Part shown: positions 44,609 through 52,806 of the stretch, in pieces
How the letters are laid out: the number at the start of each line of letters is the position of its first letter
Position numbering within the stretch: position 1 is the first letter of the stretch
Assembly (NCBI RefSeq): GCF_017868775.1
Contig: NZ_CP053381.1
Span: 4,340,001-4,404,000 of the forward strand
Source: Billgrantia sulfidoxydans
Lineage (GTDB): Bacteria; Pseudomonadota; Gammaproteobacteria; Pseudomonadales; Halomonadaceae
Reading direction: 5' to 3'
Length of the DNA: 64,000 bases
The notes under the pieces: generated by a model
The model's database searches: none
Seen by the model: the letters and a program-made list of their open reading frames with translations, nothing else
Told to the model about the DNA's origin: nothing
Position numbers and translations under genes: made by a program

Positions 44609-46681
44609 TCAGAGGTCCTTGCACAGCCGCAGGGCGTCATAGATGGCCGCATGCGTATTGCGCGGCGCCGTGCAGTCGCCCAGGCGGAACAGCAGGTAGC
44701 CGTCACCCTCCTCGGCGAGGCAGGGCTGCGCCTTGGCCGCGTAGAGCGCCTCGAGATCCACCTGGCCGCGGTTACGCGAGCGCTCTTTGAGCGCGTAGTA
44801 GAGCGCCTCGTCCGGGCGTACGCCGTTCTCCACCACCACCTGGTCGACCACCCGCTCCTCCAGGGCGCCGGTGTACTCGTTCTCGAGCACCGCCACCAGG
44901 CTGCCGCCCTCGCGGTAGACCTTGTGCAGCATCAGGTCGGAGGTCATGATCACCTCCTTCTCGTAGAGGCTGCGGTAATAGGTCGGGAAGGTCGTACCGC
45001 CCACCGCCGCGCCCGGCTTGATGTCGTCGGTGACGATCTCGACCTTGGCGCCCTTGTCGGCCAGATAGTCCGCCGCCGAGACGCCCGAGAACTCGCAGAT
45101 GGCGTCGTAGATCAGCACGTTCTTGCCCGGCTCTACCTTGCCCGAGAGCACGTCCCAGGTGCTCACCACCAGGCTCTCCTCGGGGTTCTCCGAGTAGCCC
45201 CACTCGGGGAACTGGCTGAGGAAGGGCTGGCCGCCGGTGGCGAGAATCACGACGTCGGGACGCAGGTCCTCGAGGGTCGCCTCGTCGGCGCGGGTGCCGA
45301 GGCGCAGGTCGACGTTCAGGCGCGCCAGCTCCAGCTGGTACCAGCGGGTGATGCCGGCGATCTGGTCGCGCTGCGGCGCCTGGGCGGCGATGGTGATCTG
45401 GCCGCCGAGCTGCTCCGCGGCCTCGAACAGGGTGACGTCATGGCCACGCTCGGCGGCGACGCGGGCCGCCTCCATGCCGCCGGGGCCGCCACCGACCACC
45501 ACCACCTTGCGCTTGGGTCCCTCGGACTTCTCGATGATGTGCGGCAGGCCCATGTACTCACGGGAGGTCGCGGCGTTCTGGATGCACAGCACGTCGAGGC
45601 CCTGGTACTGGCGGTCGATGCAATAGTTGGCGCCCACGCACTGCTTGATCTGGTCGACCTGGCCCATCTTGATCTTGGCGATCAGGTGCGGGTCGGCGAT
45701 GTGCGCACGGGTCATGCCCACCAGGTCGACGTAGCCTCCCTCGAGGATACGCTGGGCCTGGTTGGGATCCTTGATGTTCTGGGCGTGGATCACCGGCACG
45801 CTGACCACTTCCTTGATGCCCGCCGCCAGGTGCAGGAACGGCTCCGGCGGGTAGGACATGTTGGGAATCACGTTGGCCAGGGTGTTGTGCGTGTCGCAGC
45901 CGGAACCGATCACGCCGAAGAAGTCGACCTGGCCGGTGGCATCGTAGTAAGCCGCGATCTGCTTCATGTCCTCGTGGGTCAGGCCGTCGGGATGGAATTC
46001 GTCGCCACAGATGCGCATGCCGACGACGAAGTCGTCGCCGACCTCGGCGCGTACTGCCTTGAGTACCTCCATGCCGAAGCGCATGCGGTTCTCGAAGCTG
46101 CCGCCCCACTGGTCGGTGCGCTTGTTGACCCGCGGGCTCCAGAACTGGTCGATCAGGTGCTGGTGCACGGCGGAGAGCTCGACTCCGTCGAGGCCCCCCT
46201 CCTTGGCCCGCCGCGCCGCCTGGGCGAAATCGCCGACGATGCGCCAGATCTCCTCCTCCTCGATGGTCTTGCAGGTGGAGCGATGCACCGGCTCGCGAAT
46301 GCCCGAGGGCGACACCAGGGTCGGCCAGTCGAAGCCGTCCCAGCGCGAGCGCCGCCCCATGTGGGTGATCTGGATCATGATCTTGCCGCCGTGCTTGTGC
46401 ACGGCATCGGCGAGATTCTGGAAGTGAGGAATGATCCGGTCGGTGGAGAGATTGACCGAGCTCCACCAGCCCTGGGGGCTGTCGATGGAAACGACGGAGG
46501 AGCCGCCGCAGATGCACAGGCCGCAGCCGCCCTTGGCCTTCTCCTCGTAGTACCTGACGTAACGCTCGGTGGTCATGCCGCCGTCGGTGGCATGCACCTC
46601 GGCATGGGCGGTGCTGACCACGCGGTTGCGGATGGTCAGCTTGCCGATCTGGATCGGCTCGAAGATCGCGTCGAATGCCAT
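44609..46681 (-). CDS. dgcA: Dimethylglycine demethylation protein DgcA (OYE/2,4-dienoyl-CoA reductase-like)
   Basis: 690-residue flavo-iron-sulfur enzyme. The N-terminal half is an FMN TIM barrel (FEPIQIGKLTIRNRVVSTAH; GVELSAVHQHLIDQFWSPRVNKR). Then the [4Fe-4S] cysteines (CVGANYCIDRQYQGLDVLC) and an FAD/NAD domain (VVVVGGGPGGMEAARVAAERG). This is the layout of trimethylamine/dimethylglycine dehydrogenases; position and partners point to dimethylglycine. AGGAGG precedes the ATG at 46681. The frame is open upstream because it overlaps the preceding gene in another frame. Confidence 0.92.
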   Translation of the reverse strand: MAFDAIFEPIQIGKLTIRNRVVSTAHAEVHATDGGMTTERYVRYYEEKAKGGCGLCICGGSSVVSIDSPQGWWSSVNLSTDRIIPHFQNLADAVHKHGGKIMIQITHMGRRSRWDGFDWPTLVSPSGIREPVHRSTCKTIEEEEIWRIVGDFAQAARRAKEGGLDGVELSAVHQHLIDQFWSPRVNKRTDQWGGSFENRMRFGMEVLKAVRAEVGDDFVVGMRICGDEFHPDGLTHEDMKQIAAYYDATGQVDFFGVIGSGCDTHNTLANVIPNMSYPPEPFLHLAAGIKEVVSVPVIHAQNIKDPNQAQRILEGGYVDLVGMTRAHIADPHLIAKIKMGQVDQIKQCVGANYCIDRQYQGLDVLCIQNAATSREYMGLPHIIEKSEGPKRKVVVVGGGPGGMEAARVAAERGHDVTLFEAAEQLGGQITIAAQAPQRDQIAGITRWYQLELARLNVDLRLGTRADEATLEDLRPDVVILATGGQPFLSQFPEWGYSENPEESLVVSTWDVLSGKVEPGKNVLIYDAICEFSGVSAADYLADKGAKVEIVTDDIKPGAAVGGTTFPTYYRSLYEKEVIMTSDLMLHKVYREGGSLVAVLENEYTGALEERVVDQVVVENGVRPDEALYYALKERSRNRGQVDLEALYAAKAQPCLAEEGDGYLLFRLGDCTAPRNTHAAIYDALRLCKDL

Positions 46682-46691
46682 GGAAACCTCC

Positions 46692-47237
46692 TCAACCCCG
46701 GGCGTCGGGCAACGGCTTGACGATGAAGATACCCACGTCGCAGCCGGGTTCGGCGGCGCTCTGGGTCTGCTCGGCGACGGTGCGCAGGGCACTGCCGCGG
46801 GCGGCGAGGATCTGGTCCATGGCGCCGGCGAACCAGCCGGTGAACATGTACTCCTCCTTGTGCCCCGTCTTGCCGAGCTGATAGACGAAGGCGCTGTGCT
46901 CCAGGCGTACCCGGGCGGTGCCGGCATCGAGATCGATCTCTTCGGTCACGAACTTGCCCCAGCCGCGCTGGGAGAGGCGCAGCATGTAGTGTTCGAACAC
47001 CTCGACGCCTGCCAGGCCGTGCAGTTCGGCCTCCTTCTCGCACCAGTGCCAGGCGCTCTTGTAGCCGGCGCGGTAGAGAATCTCGGCATACTTGTCCACA
47101 CCCAGCGCCTCGGCGACGGCGGTGTGGTTGTTGATAAAGAAGTGCCGCGGCACGTAGAGCATCGGCAGGGCGTCGGTGGTCCACACGCCGGTTTCGCTAT
47201 CCACTTCGATGGGCAGTTCAGGGGCCATCTTGGTCAC
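46692..47237 (-). CDS. DUF5943-type protein of the glycine betaine locus
   Basis: 181 residues from a GTG start (MTKMAPELPIEV...); GAGGAA lies eight bases before the GTG but 17 before the next ATG, which decides the start. The protein is soluble with no signal, with blocks PMLYVPRHFFINNHTAVAEALG, YKSAWHWCEKEA and EYMFTGWFAGAMDQIL. The last resembles V4R/4-vinyl-reductase-like ligand-binding folds, but weakly. The gene is adjacent to dgcA (10 bp) as in Pseudomonas (PA5397 next to PA5398). Function is not known to me. Confidence 0.8.
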   Translation of the reverse strand: MTKMAPELPIEVDSETGVWTTDALPMLYVPRHFFINNHTAVAEALGVDKYAEILYRAGYKSAWHWCEKEAELHGLAGVEVFEHYMLRLSQRGWGKFVTEEIDLDAGTARVRLEHSAFVYQLGKTGHKEEYMFTGWFAGAMDQILAARGSALRTVAEQTQSAAEPGCDVGIFIVKPLPDARG

Positions 47238-47297
47238 GGTCTTAATTCCTCGAAAATCGTTGTTCTTGGCGCTGGTGATCTGGCTCACGAATGAATC

Positions 47298-47416
47298 CGG
47301 GCCGTCATGAACGCAGCGAGAACAAGGCGCGAAGTCGAGAGAAAGCGGAGTGGACTGTTGTCCATGAGCATTTCGAACGACTTCGCAACGCAGTAATCGC
47401 AAGCGCAATAGGCCCG
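47298..47416. repeat. Long nested palindromic intergenic repeat, copy A (dipeptidase/DUF5943 gap)
   Basis: Nested stems CGGGCC/GGCCCG (47298-47303, 47411-47416), GCGAAGTCG/CGACTTCGC (47329-47337, 47378-47386) and TGGAC/GTCCA (47351-47355, 47360-47364). The centre AGCGGAGTGGACTGTTGT then CCATGAGCAT is nearly that of copy B 2.8 kb away; both copies also share GTCATGA before and AGCGCAATAG after. It ends 8 bp past the dipeptidase stop. Confidence 0.8.
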
Positions 47417-47424
47417 AAGGCCGG

Positions 47425-48402
47425 TTAAGAACCCCAAACGTCTTTCAAGATTCGCACCCAGTTCTCGCCCATGATCTTGCGTGTCTGAGTCTCGCTGAAC
47501 CCACGGCGCAGCAGCGCCTCGGTCAGGTTGGGGAACTCGCCGATGGTGCGGATGCCCTCGGGATTGATGATCTTGCCGAAGCTGGTCAGGCGACGGGCGT
47601 AGCCCTTGTCGTGGGTCAGCCACTCGAAGAAGTCCTTGCCGTGGCCCTGGGTGAAATCGGTGCCGATGCCGATGGCGTCCTCACCGACGATGTTCATCAC
47701 GTACTCGATGGCCTCGACGTAGTCGTCGACGGTGGCGTCGACGCCGGCACGCAGGAAGGGGGTGAACATGGTCACGCCGACGAAGCCGCCGTGCTCGGCG
47801 ATGAAGCGCAGCTCCTCGTCGGACTTGTTGCGCGGATGCTCCTTGAGGCCGGACGGCAGGCAGTGGGAGTAGCAGACCGGCTTCTTCGATTCGAGGATCA
47901 CCTCCTCGGAGGTCTTGGAACCGACATGGGAGAGGTCGCACATGATGCCGACGCGGTTCATTTCGGCGACGATCTCGCGACCGAAGCCGGACAGGCCGCC
48001 GTCGCGCTCGTAGCAGCCGGTCCCCACCAGGTTCTGGGTGTTGTAGCACATCTGCACGATGCCGACGCCGAGCTGCTTGAAGACCTCGACGTAGCCGATC
48101 TGGTCCTCGAAGGCGTGGGCGTTCTGGAACCCGTAGATGATGCCGGTCTTGCCCTCCTCCTTGGCCCGGGTGATGTCGGCGGTGGTGCGCACCGGACGCA
48201 CCAGGTCGCTGCACTCGGCCATCAGCTGGTTCGACTTGACGATGTTGTCGACGGTGGCCTGGAAGCCCTCCCACACCGAGACGGTGCAGTTGGCAGCGGT
48301 GAGGCCACCGCGGCGCATGTCCTCGAACAGCTCGCGGTTCCACTTGGCGATGATCAGGCCGTCGATGACGATGGCATCGTCGTGCAGGTCTTGGGGCGTC
48401 AT
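47425..48402 (-). CDS. Membrane-dipeptidase family (M19) peptidase of the betaine locus
   Basis: 325-residue member of the renal dipeptidase family, here without a signal peptide and so cytosolic. Metal-site elements: DDAIVIDGLI at the start (the usual DGHxD is altered to DGLI, so one zinc ligand pair may be missing), then GIMCDLSHVG, CYSHCLPSGLKEHPRN and GIGTDFTQGHG. It matches Pseudomonas PA5396, next to the dgc genes. Whether it cleaves peptides is doubtful; a role on a C-N bond of a betaine-pathway compound is conceivable. ATG at 48402. Confidence 0.85.
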   Translation of the reverse strand: MTPQDLHDDAIVIDGLIIAKWNRELFEDMRRGGLTAANCTVSVWEGFQATVDNIVKSNQLMAECSDLVRPVRTTADITRAKEEGKTGIIYGFQNAHAFEDQIGYVEVFKQLGVGIVQMCYNTQNLVGTGCYERDGGLSGFGREIVAEMNRVGIMCDLSHVGSKTSEEVILESKKPVCYSHCLPSGLKEHPRNKSDEELRFIAEHGGFVGVTMFTPFLRAGVDATVDDYVEAIEYVMNIVGEDAIGIGTDFTQGHGKDFFEWLTHDKGYARRLTSFGKIINPEGIRTIGEFPNLTEALLRRGFSETQTRKIMGENWVRILKDVWGS

Positions 48403-48620
48403 GGGGCGTGCTCCGGATCGGGGTTGACTGATGGCAGCATAGCGCCGGCCAGGCACGCCTCGACTTCTGGAAGCGACGGCGAGAATTCCAAAAACGTCAT
48501 CTCTGTCGTGACTGCGACGAGCGGCACAGTCTCGCCGGTGGCGACACGGGAAAGCGCAAGCACGAACATGCTTCTTCCGCTGGTGCGGAATGAGGGCGAC
48601 ATCACGGGAAAGAGGAGCAG

Positions 48621-48647
48621 CGACTCGCGGCGCATGGCCGCGAGTCG
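48621..48647 (-). terminator. Rho-independent-type terminator after the gbdR-like gene
   Basis: An 11-bp perfect stem (CGACTCGCGGC with GCCGCGAGTCG) and a five-base loop, 7 bp past the regulator stop; on the minus strand it is followed by CTGCTCCTCTTTCCC. Confidence 0.75.
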
Positions 48648-48653
48648 TGGGCA

Positions 48654-49817
48654 TCAATGGTCCAGGCGTACGCTGGCGTAGGTCGGCTCACCGCGAGCGT
48701 TGTCGAGCGCCATCAGCGCCGCCGAGATCGGCTGCTCCGCCACGGGCTGGAAGGCGACCGGCTGCAGCAGCAGGCTGCCCGACGGCTGCTCGGCCAGCAC
48801 CGGCGGCCGCAGCGGGCTCATGCCCAGGCGCTCCTCTCGCGGCGGCAGGCCGAAGAACTCGCGATAGCACTTGGAGAAGTGCGGCGTGGAGACGAAGCCG
48901 CAGGCCGAGGCGACCTCGATGATCGACATCGAGGTCTGCTTGAGCAGCTGGCGCGCCCGGGTCAGGCGCAGCTTGAGGTAGTAGCGCGACGGCGAGCAGT
49001 TGAGGTACTTCTGGAACAGCCGCTCGAGCTGCCGGCGCGAGACGTCGACGTAGGTAGCCAGTTCCTCGAGCGCGATGGGCTCCTCCAGGTTGGCCTCCAT
49101 CAGCGCGACGATCTCGAGCAGCTTGGGCTGGGTGGTACCGAGCACGTGCTTGAGCGGTATCCGCTGATGGTCGTGCTCGCCGCGCATACGTTCGCAGATG
49201 AACATCTCGGAGATGCCCGCCGAAAGTTCGCGACCGTGCTCGCGACCGATCAGGGTCAGCATCATGTCCAGCGGCGCGGTGCCGCCGGAGGCGGTGGCCC
49301 GGTCGCGATCGATGGAGAACAGCCGGGTGGTGAGCACGGCGCGGGGGAACGACTCGCGCATCGCCGCCAGACACTCCCAGTGCACGCTGGTCTCGTAGCC
49401 GTCCAGCAGCCCCGCCTTGGCCAGCGCCCAGCTGCCGGTGCAGATGCCGCCCAGCCGCCGCGACAGGCGCGCCTGGGACTGCAGCCAGGAGACGTGCTCG
49501 CGCTGCACGGCCCGCGCCGGCCCCACGCCGCCGCAGACGATGACCATGTCCAGCGCCAGCGGCATGCTGATGGCGCCGTCGGGCGTGACCCGCAGCCCGT
49601 CGCTGGCCGAGATCGGGCCGCCGTCGATGCTCAGCGTGAACCAGCGATACAGTTCGCGCCCGGCCAGCTGATTGGCCATGCGCAGCGGTTCGATGGCCGA
49701 GGCCAGCGAGAACAGGGTGAAATTGTCCAGCAGCAGGAAACCCAGCGTCTGGGGCGCCGGCTCCTTGCTCGGGGCGTGGGAAGCGGATGAAGCCTGGGAA
49801 GACATGGCCATAGTCAT
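48654..49817 (-). CDS. gbdR: AraC/GlxA-family regulator, GbdR-like
   Basis: 387 residues. The N-terminal half is a DJ-1/PfpI-like ligand domain (LGFLLLDNFTLFSLASAIEPLRMAN; GGICTGSWALAKAGLLDG). The C-terminal part has two AraC helix-turn-helix motifs (LEELATYVDVSRRQLERLFQ and IIEVASACGFVSTPHFSKCYREFFG). A tail of about 50 residues follows. GbdR of Pseudomonas activates gbcA, gbcB, dgcAB and other betaine genes in response to glycine betaine or dimethylglycine; location and domain pattern fit. Whether it controls the full set here is inferred. Confidence 0.85.
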   Translation of the reverse strand: MTMAMSSQASSASHAPSKEPAPQTLGFLLLDNFTLFSLASAIEPLRMANQLAGRELYRWFTLSIDGGPISASDGLRVTPDGAISMPLALDMVIVCGGVGPARAVQREHVSWLQSQARLSRRLGGICTGSWALAKAGLLDGYETSVHWECLAAMRESFPRAVLTTRLFSIDRDRATASGGTAPLDMMLTLIGREHGRELSAGISEMFICERMRGEHDHQRIPLKHVLGTTQPKLLEIVALMEANLEEPIALEELATYVDVSRRQLERLFQKYLNCSPSRYYLKLRLTRARQLLKQTSMSIIEVASACGFVSTPHFSKCYREFFGLPPREERLGMSPLRPPVLAEQPSGSLLLQPVAFQPVAEQPISAALMALDNARGEPTYASVRLDH

Positions 49818-50153
49818 ACTCCGATGCCGCGTGTCGTTATGGTTGTCGGCATGTTTACCCGTCAGGGTGCTGTGTCAGGGTCATGAGTCGGGGATCGGGT
49901 CAGCGGATCGGTGCCTCGAGGTGTCGCGATCAGGCAAGCCCGACCTTCAAGATAATCCAAGATGTCGCTCTCGGATACGTTAAAAATCGGTCATACGCAA
50001 GAAGGCCGCCAGGCAGGCGGCCTTTCGGTGTCGCATGTGAACGCAGCACACGTCGCTTTTGGGCAAATCGCGATGCCGCCCCCTGCCATTGCGTAGCGCT
50101 AGCCTTCCGGGCTCATCGGGTATCATGTCGTCACCATCCCGACCGGAGCCCCC
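49818..50153. other. Intergenic region between divergent gbdR-like and LysR genes
   Basis: 336 bases with no clear protein-coding gene. Both flanking genes start here and are read outward. It contains a terminator-like hairpin (50002-50026), which is unexpected between two divergent starts, and no tRNA or repeat that I can support. Confidence 0.55.
50002..50026. terminator. Terminator-like hairpin between divergent regulators
   Basis: AAGGCCGCC and GGCGGCCTT form a perfect 9-bp stem with a five-base loop; TT follows on the plus strand and CTTG on the minus strand. No annotated gene ends here, so it may close an unannotated short transcript. Confidence 0.6.
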
Positions 50154-51083
50154 ATGCTCAATCAGCGTGCCCTTGCCTATCTCAACGAAGTGATCCGCCA
50201 AGGCTCGCTGCGCCGCGCCGCCGCCAGGCTCGACGTGGATGCCTCGGCGATCAGCCGTCAGCTCAGGGCGCTGGAGGAAGACCTCGGCATCAAGCTGTGC
50301 GAGCGGCACGGCGGCGGCATGCGCCCCACCGAGGCGGGACGCCTGCTGGTCCGCCACTTCCACTCTCAGCGCGCCGCCGAGGAGGCCGTGCTGTCGCAGC
50401 TGATGGCGATCCAGGGACTGGCCCGCGGCGAGGTACGCATCGCCGTGGGCGAGGGCTTCATCGCCGACCTGATCGCTGCGCCGCTGGGCGCGTTCATGTC
50501 CGCCTTCGCCGGCATCAACGTAGAGATCCGCATGGCGGGGGTCAACGAGGCGATGTCGCTGCTCAAGGACATGGAGGTCGACCTGGCGCTGCTCTACGTA
50601 CCGCCGGTCGACCCGTTGATTCGCTGCCACGTGGAGACCCGCCAGCCGCTGGACCTGATCGTGCCACCGAGGCATTGCCTGGCCGAACTGGCACGGCCGG
50701 TACGGCTGCGTGACCTGCAGGGCGCGCCCTTGGCACTGATGGACAATCCCTTCGGCATGCGCCAGATGGTCAACATGGTGGCCCACCAGGAGCGAGTGCA
50801 CCTCGACGCCCGCCTGCATACCAACTCCGTGGCGGTACTGAAAAACTTCGTGCGCTCCGGCATCGGCGTGACCTTCATGCCCGAGCTGACCGTGAGCGAC
50901 GAGATCCAGCGCGGCGAGATCCTCGCCCTGCCCATGGCCTACCCGGTCATGAACGGCGCCCGTGCACAGATCGTCAGCCTGGAGGGGCGCGAGCTCACCA
51001 TGGCGGCCAAAGCCTGCGTCGCGCATCTACGCCAAGGCATGCGCTTCTTCCGAGGCGACGCCCCCAGACTGGGCGAGTCGTAG
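50154..51083 (+). CDS. LysR-family transcriptional regulator
   Basis: 309 residues. The winged helix covers residues 1-60 (LAYLNEVIRQGSLRRAAARLDVDASAISRQLRALEE) and the effector-binding domain fills the rest (VRIAVGEGFIADLIAAPL; VRSGIGVTFMPELTV). The stop codon is part of a large hairpin. It lies 134 bp upstream of a TRAP transporter operon on the same strand and is a likely regulator of it, although LysR genes are more often divergent from their target. Confidence 0.88.
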   Translation: MLNQRALAYLNEVIRQGSLRRAAARLDVDASAISRQLRALEEDLGIKLCERHGGGMRPTEAGRLLVRHFHSQRAAEEAVLSQLMAIQGLARGEVRIAVGEGFIADLIAAPLGAFMSAFAGINVEIRMAGVNEAMSLLKDMEVDLALLYVPPVDPLIRCHVETRQPLDLIVPPRHCLAELARPVRLRDLQGAPLALMDNPFGMRQMVNMVAHQERVHLDARLHTNSVAVLKNFVRSGIGVTFMPELTVSDEIQRGEILALPMAYPVMNGARAQIVSLEGRELTMAAKACVAHLRQGMRFFRGDAPRLGES

Positions 51084-51111
51084 CAAGCGTTGCTGCAAGA
51101 GCAACGCTTGC
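51083..51111 (+). terminator. Hairpin at the LysR stop codon
   Basis: A 12-bp perfect stem (GCAAGCGTTGCT with AGCAACGCTTGC) and a five-base loop start at the last base of the stop codon, with GGTCTTG after it. It can act as a terminator or, being palindromic, as an operator upstream of the TRAP genes. A weak promoter-like pair follows (TTGCAT at 51116, TAGTCT at 51140, 18-bp spacing). Confidence 0.6.
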
Positions 51112-51216
51112 GGTCTTGCATAGTCAACGCATCAATTTCTAGTCTGCTAATGGAATGCCGTGCCAGGCGCACGACATCGGCCCTTTGCCGTCAACAACAA
51201 CACAAGGAGAACCCTC

Positions 51217-52254
51217 ATGATCCGCGACCTGCCCTCCGTGCTGAAGGGACTCGCCGTTGCCGGCCTGCTGGCCGGCGCCCTGGCGGCCGGCACCGCTCAG
51301 GCGGCCACCACCATCAACCTGAGCTACAACGGCGCCCCCGACCCGGACAAGAACGCCGTGCATGTCTTTGCCACCAACCTCAAGGAACTGGTCGAGGAGA
51401 AGACGGGCGGCGAACTTCAACTCGAGCTTTATCCCAACAGCATGCTCGGCGAGGAAGAGGATCGCATGGAGCAGACCATGAACACGTCGAGCCTCAACGT
51501 GGCCTCGTTCGCCGGCGTGTCACCCCTGGTCGAGGAGATCTTCGTCAGCGCCATTCCGTTCCTGTTCGAGGACTTCGAGGCGGCACGCAGCTTCTTCGAC
51601 GAAGGCGAGTACTGGAACGAGATCGAGAGCACCCTGCACGAACGTGCCGGCATCGAGATGCTCGCCGTGGTGGAAGAGGGCGGCTTCCTCGCCTTCACCA
51701 ACAACAAGAAGCCGATCACCCACCCCGACGACTTCGAGGGCCTGCGCTTCCGCGCCATGGACCCGAGCCAGGTGGCGCTCTATGAGTCCTTCGGCGCCTC
51801 GGGCACACCGATTCCCTGGACCGAGGTCTACATGGCCCTGCGTACCGGGGTCGCCGATGGGCAGATGAACCCCCCGATGTACATCATCCTCGGCAGCCTC
51901 TACGAGGTGCAGGATTATCTCACCCTGGCCAACATCCAGTACTCCAACCAGTTCCTGGTCGGCAACGCCGAGATGATCGAGGGCTGGGACGAGGCCACCC
52001 GCGAGGCCTTCCTCGACGCCGTGGCCGAGGCCAACCGCAACGCCCGTGAGCACAACGAGGCGAAGGTGGAAGAGCGCATCGCCTTCCTCGAGGAGCAGGG
52101 CATGGAAGTGATCCGCCCTTCCGAGGATGACATCGCCGCCTTCCGCGAGGTGGGCCAGCCGGCCTATCTGGAATGGCTGCGCGAGCGCGGCATCGACCAG
52201 CGCTGGATCGATCTGGCGCTGGAGGATGCCGGCATGACCGAGCTGCTCGACTGA
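51217..52254 (+). CDS. TRAP transporter solute-binding protein (DctP family)
   Basis: 345-residue periplasmic binding protein. Signal peptide (hydrophobic core of about 18 residues ending in TAQAA), then the DctP fold with the carboxylate-binding arginine region FEGLRFRAMDPS and TPIPWTEVYMALRTGVADGQMNP, the hallmark of the family. The ATG at 51217 has AAGGAGA eight bases upstream; an earlier in-frame ATG has no such site. First of four genes dctP-dctQ-dctM-vanX type. Substrate unknown, but the Arg indicates a compound with a carboxylate. Confidence 0.9.
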   Translation: MIRDLPSVLKGLAVAGLLAGALAAGTAQAATTINLSYNGAPDPDKNAVHVFATNLKELVEEKTGGELQLELYPNSMLGEEEDRMEQTMNTSSLNVASFAGVSPLVEEIFVSAIPFLFEDFEAARSFFDEGEYWNEIESTLHERAGIEMLAVVEEGGFLAFTNNKKPITHPDDFEGLRFRAMDPSQVALYESFGASGTPIPWTEVYMALRTGVADGQMNPPMYIILGSLYEVQDYLTLANIQYSNQFLVGNAEMIEGWDEATREAFLDAVAEANRNAREHNEAKVEERIAFLEEQGMEVIRPSEDDIAAFREVGQPAYLEWLRERGIDQRWIDLALEDAGMTELLD

Positions 52255-52314
52255 ACCCACCCCGCAATGTCGCGAGGGCCACCCGGCCCTCGCCCGTGAC
52301 GGCCGGAGTTTTCC

Positions 52315-52806
52315 ATGCCTTCGCTTCGCCAACGGGTGCTGGCCGTGAGCCGGACACTCATCCTGACGCTTGCGGCCACGCTGCTGCTGATCAACCTGGC
52401 GGCCATCCTCTACGGCGTCTTCATGCGCTACCTGGCCGGCGGGGCCCCGATCTGGACCGATGAACTGGCACGCTTCCTGATCATCGCCACCGTGATGCTC
52501 GCCGCCGGTGCCGTGTGGATCGAGGGAGGCCATATGCGCGTGGCGCTGATCGAGCGGCTGCTGCCGCGCGGCCTGGCGCGGGTGCTCAACCTCTACCAGT
52601 GGTTGCTCACTCTGGTTCTGGCCCTGGGCGGCGCCTGGTTCAGCTACCGCTACGCCCTGTCGGTGGGCATGTTCACCACCTCCGGGCTCGGCATCAGTCG
52701 CACGATACCGCTGATGTCGCTGCCGCTGGGCTTCGCCCTGCTCGCCTGGCACGCGCTGTGGTACGGCCCGGCACCGCTGCCGACGATCACCGAGGAGGTC
52801 GCATGA
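52315..52806 (+). CDS. TRAP transporter small permease (DctQ family)
   Basis: 163 residues with four hydrophobic helices (about residues 10-35, 47-68, 87-110, 128-150). The family's helix-2 sequence WTDELARFLIIATVMLAAG and the loop GHMRVALIERLLPRG are present. It overlaps the large permease gene by four bases (ATGA), giving tight coupling. Confidence 0.9.
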   Translation: MPSLRQRVLAVSRTLILTLAATLLLINLAAILYGVFMRYLAGGAPIWTDELARFLIIATVMLAAGAVWIEGGHMRVALIERLLPRGLARVLNLYQWLLTLVLALGGAWFSYRYALSVGMFTTSGLGISRTIPLMSLPLGFALLAWHALWYGPAPLPTITEEVA

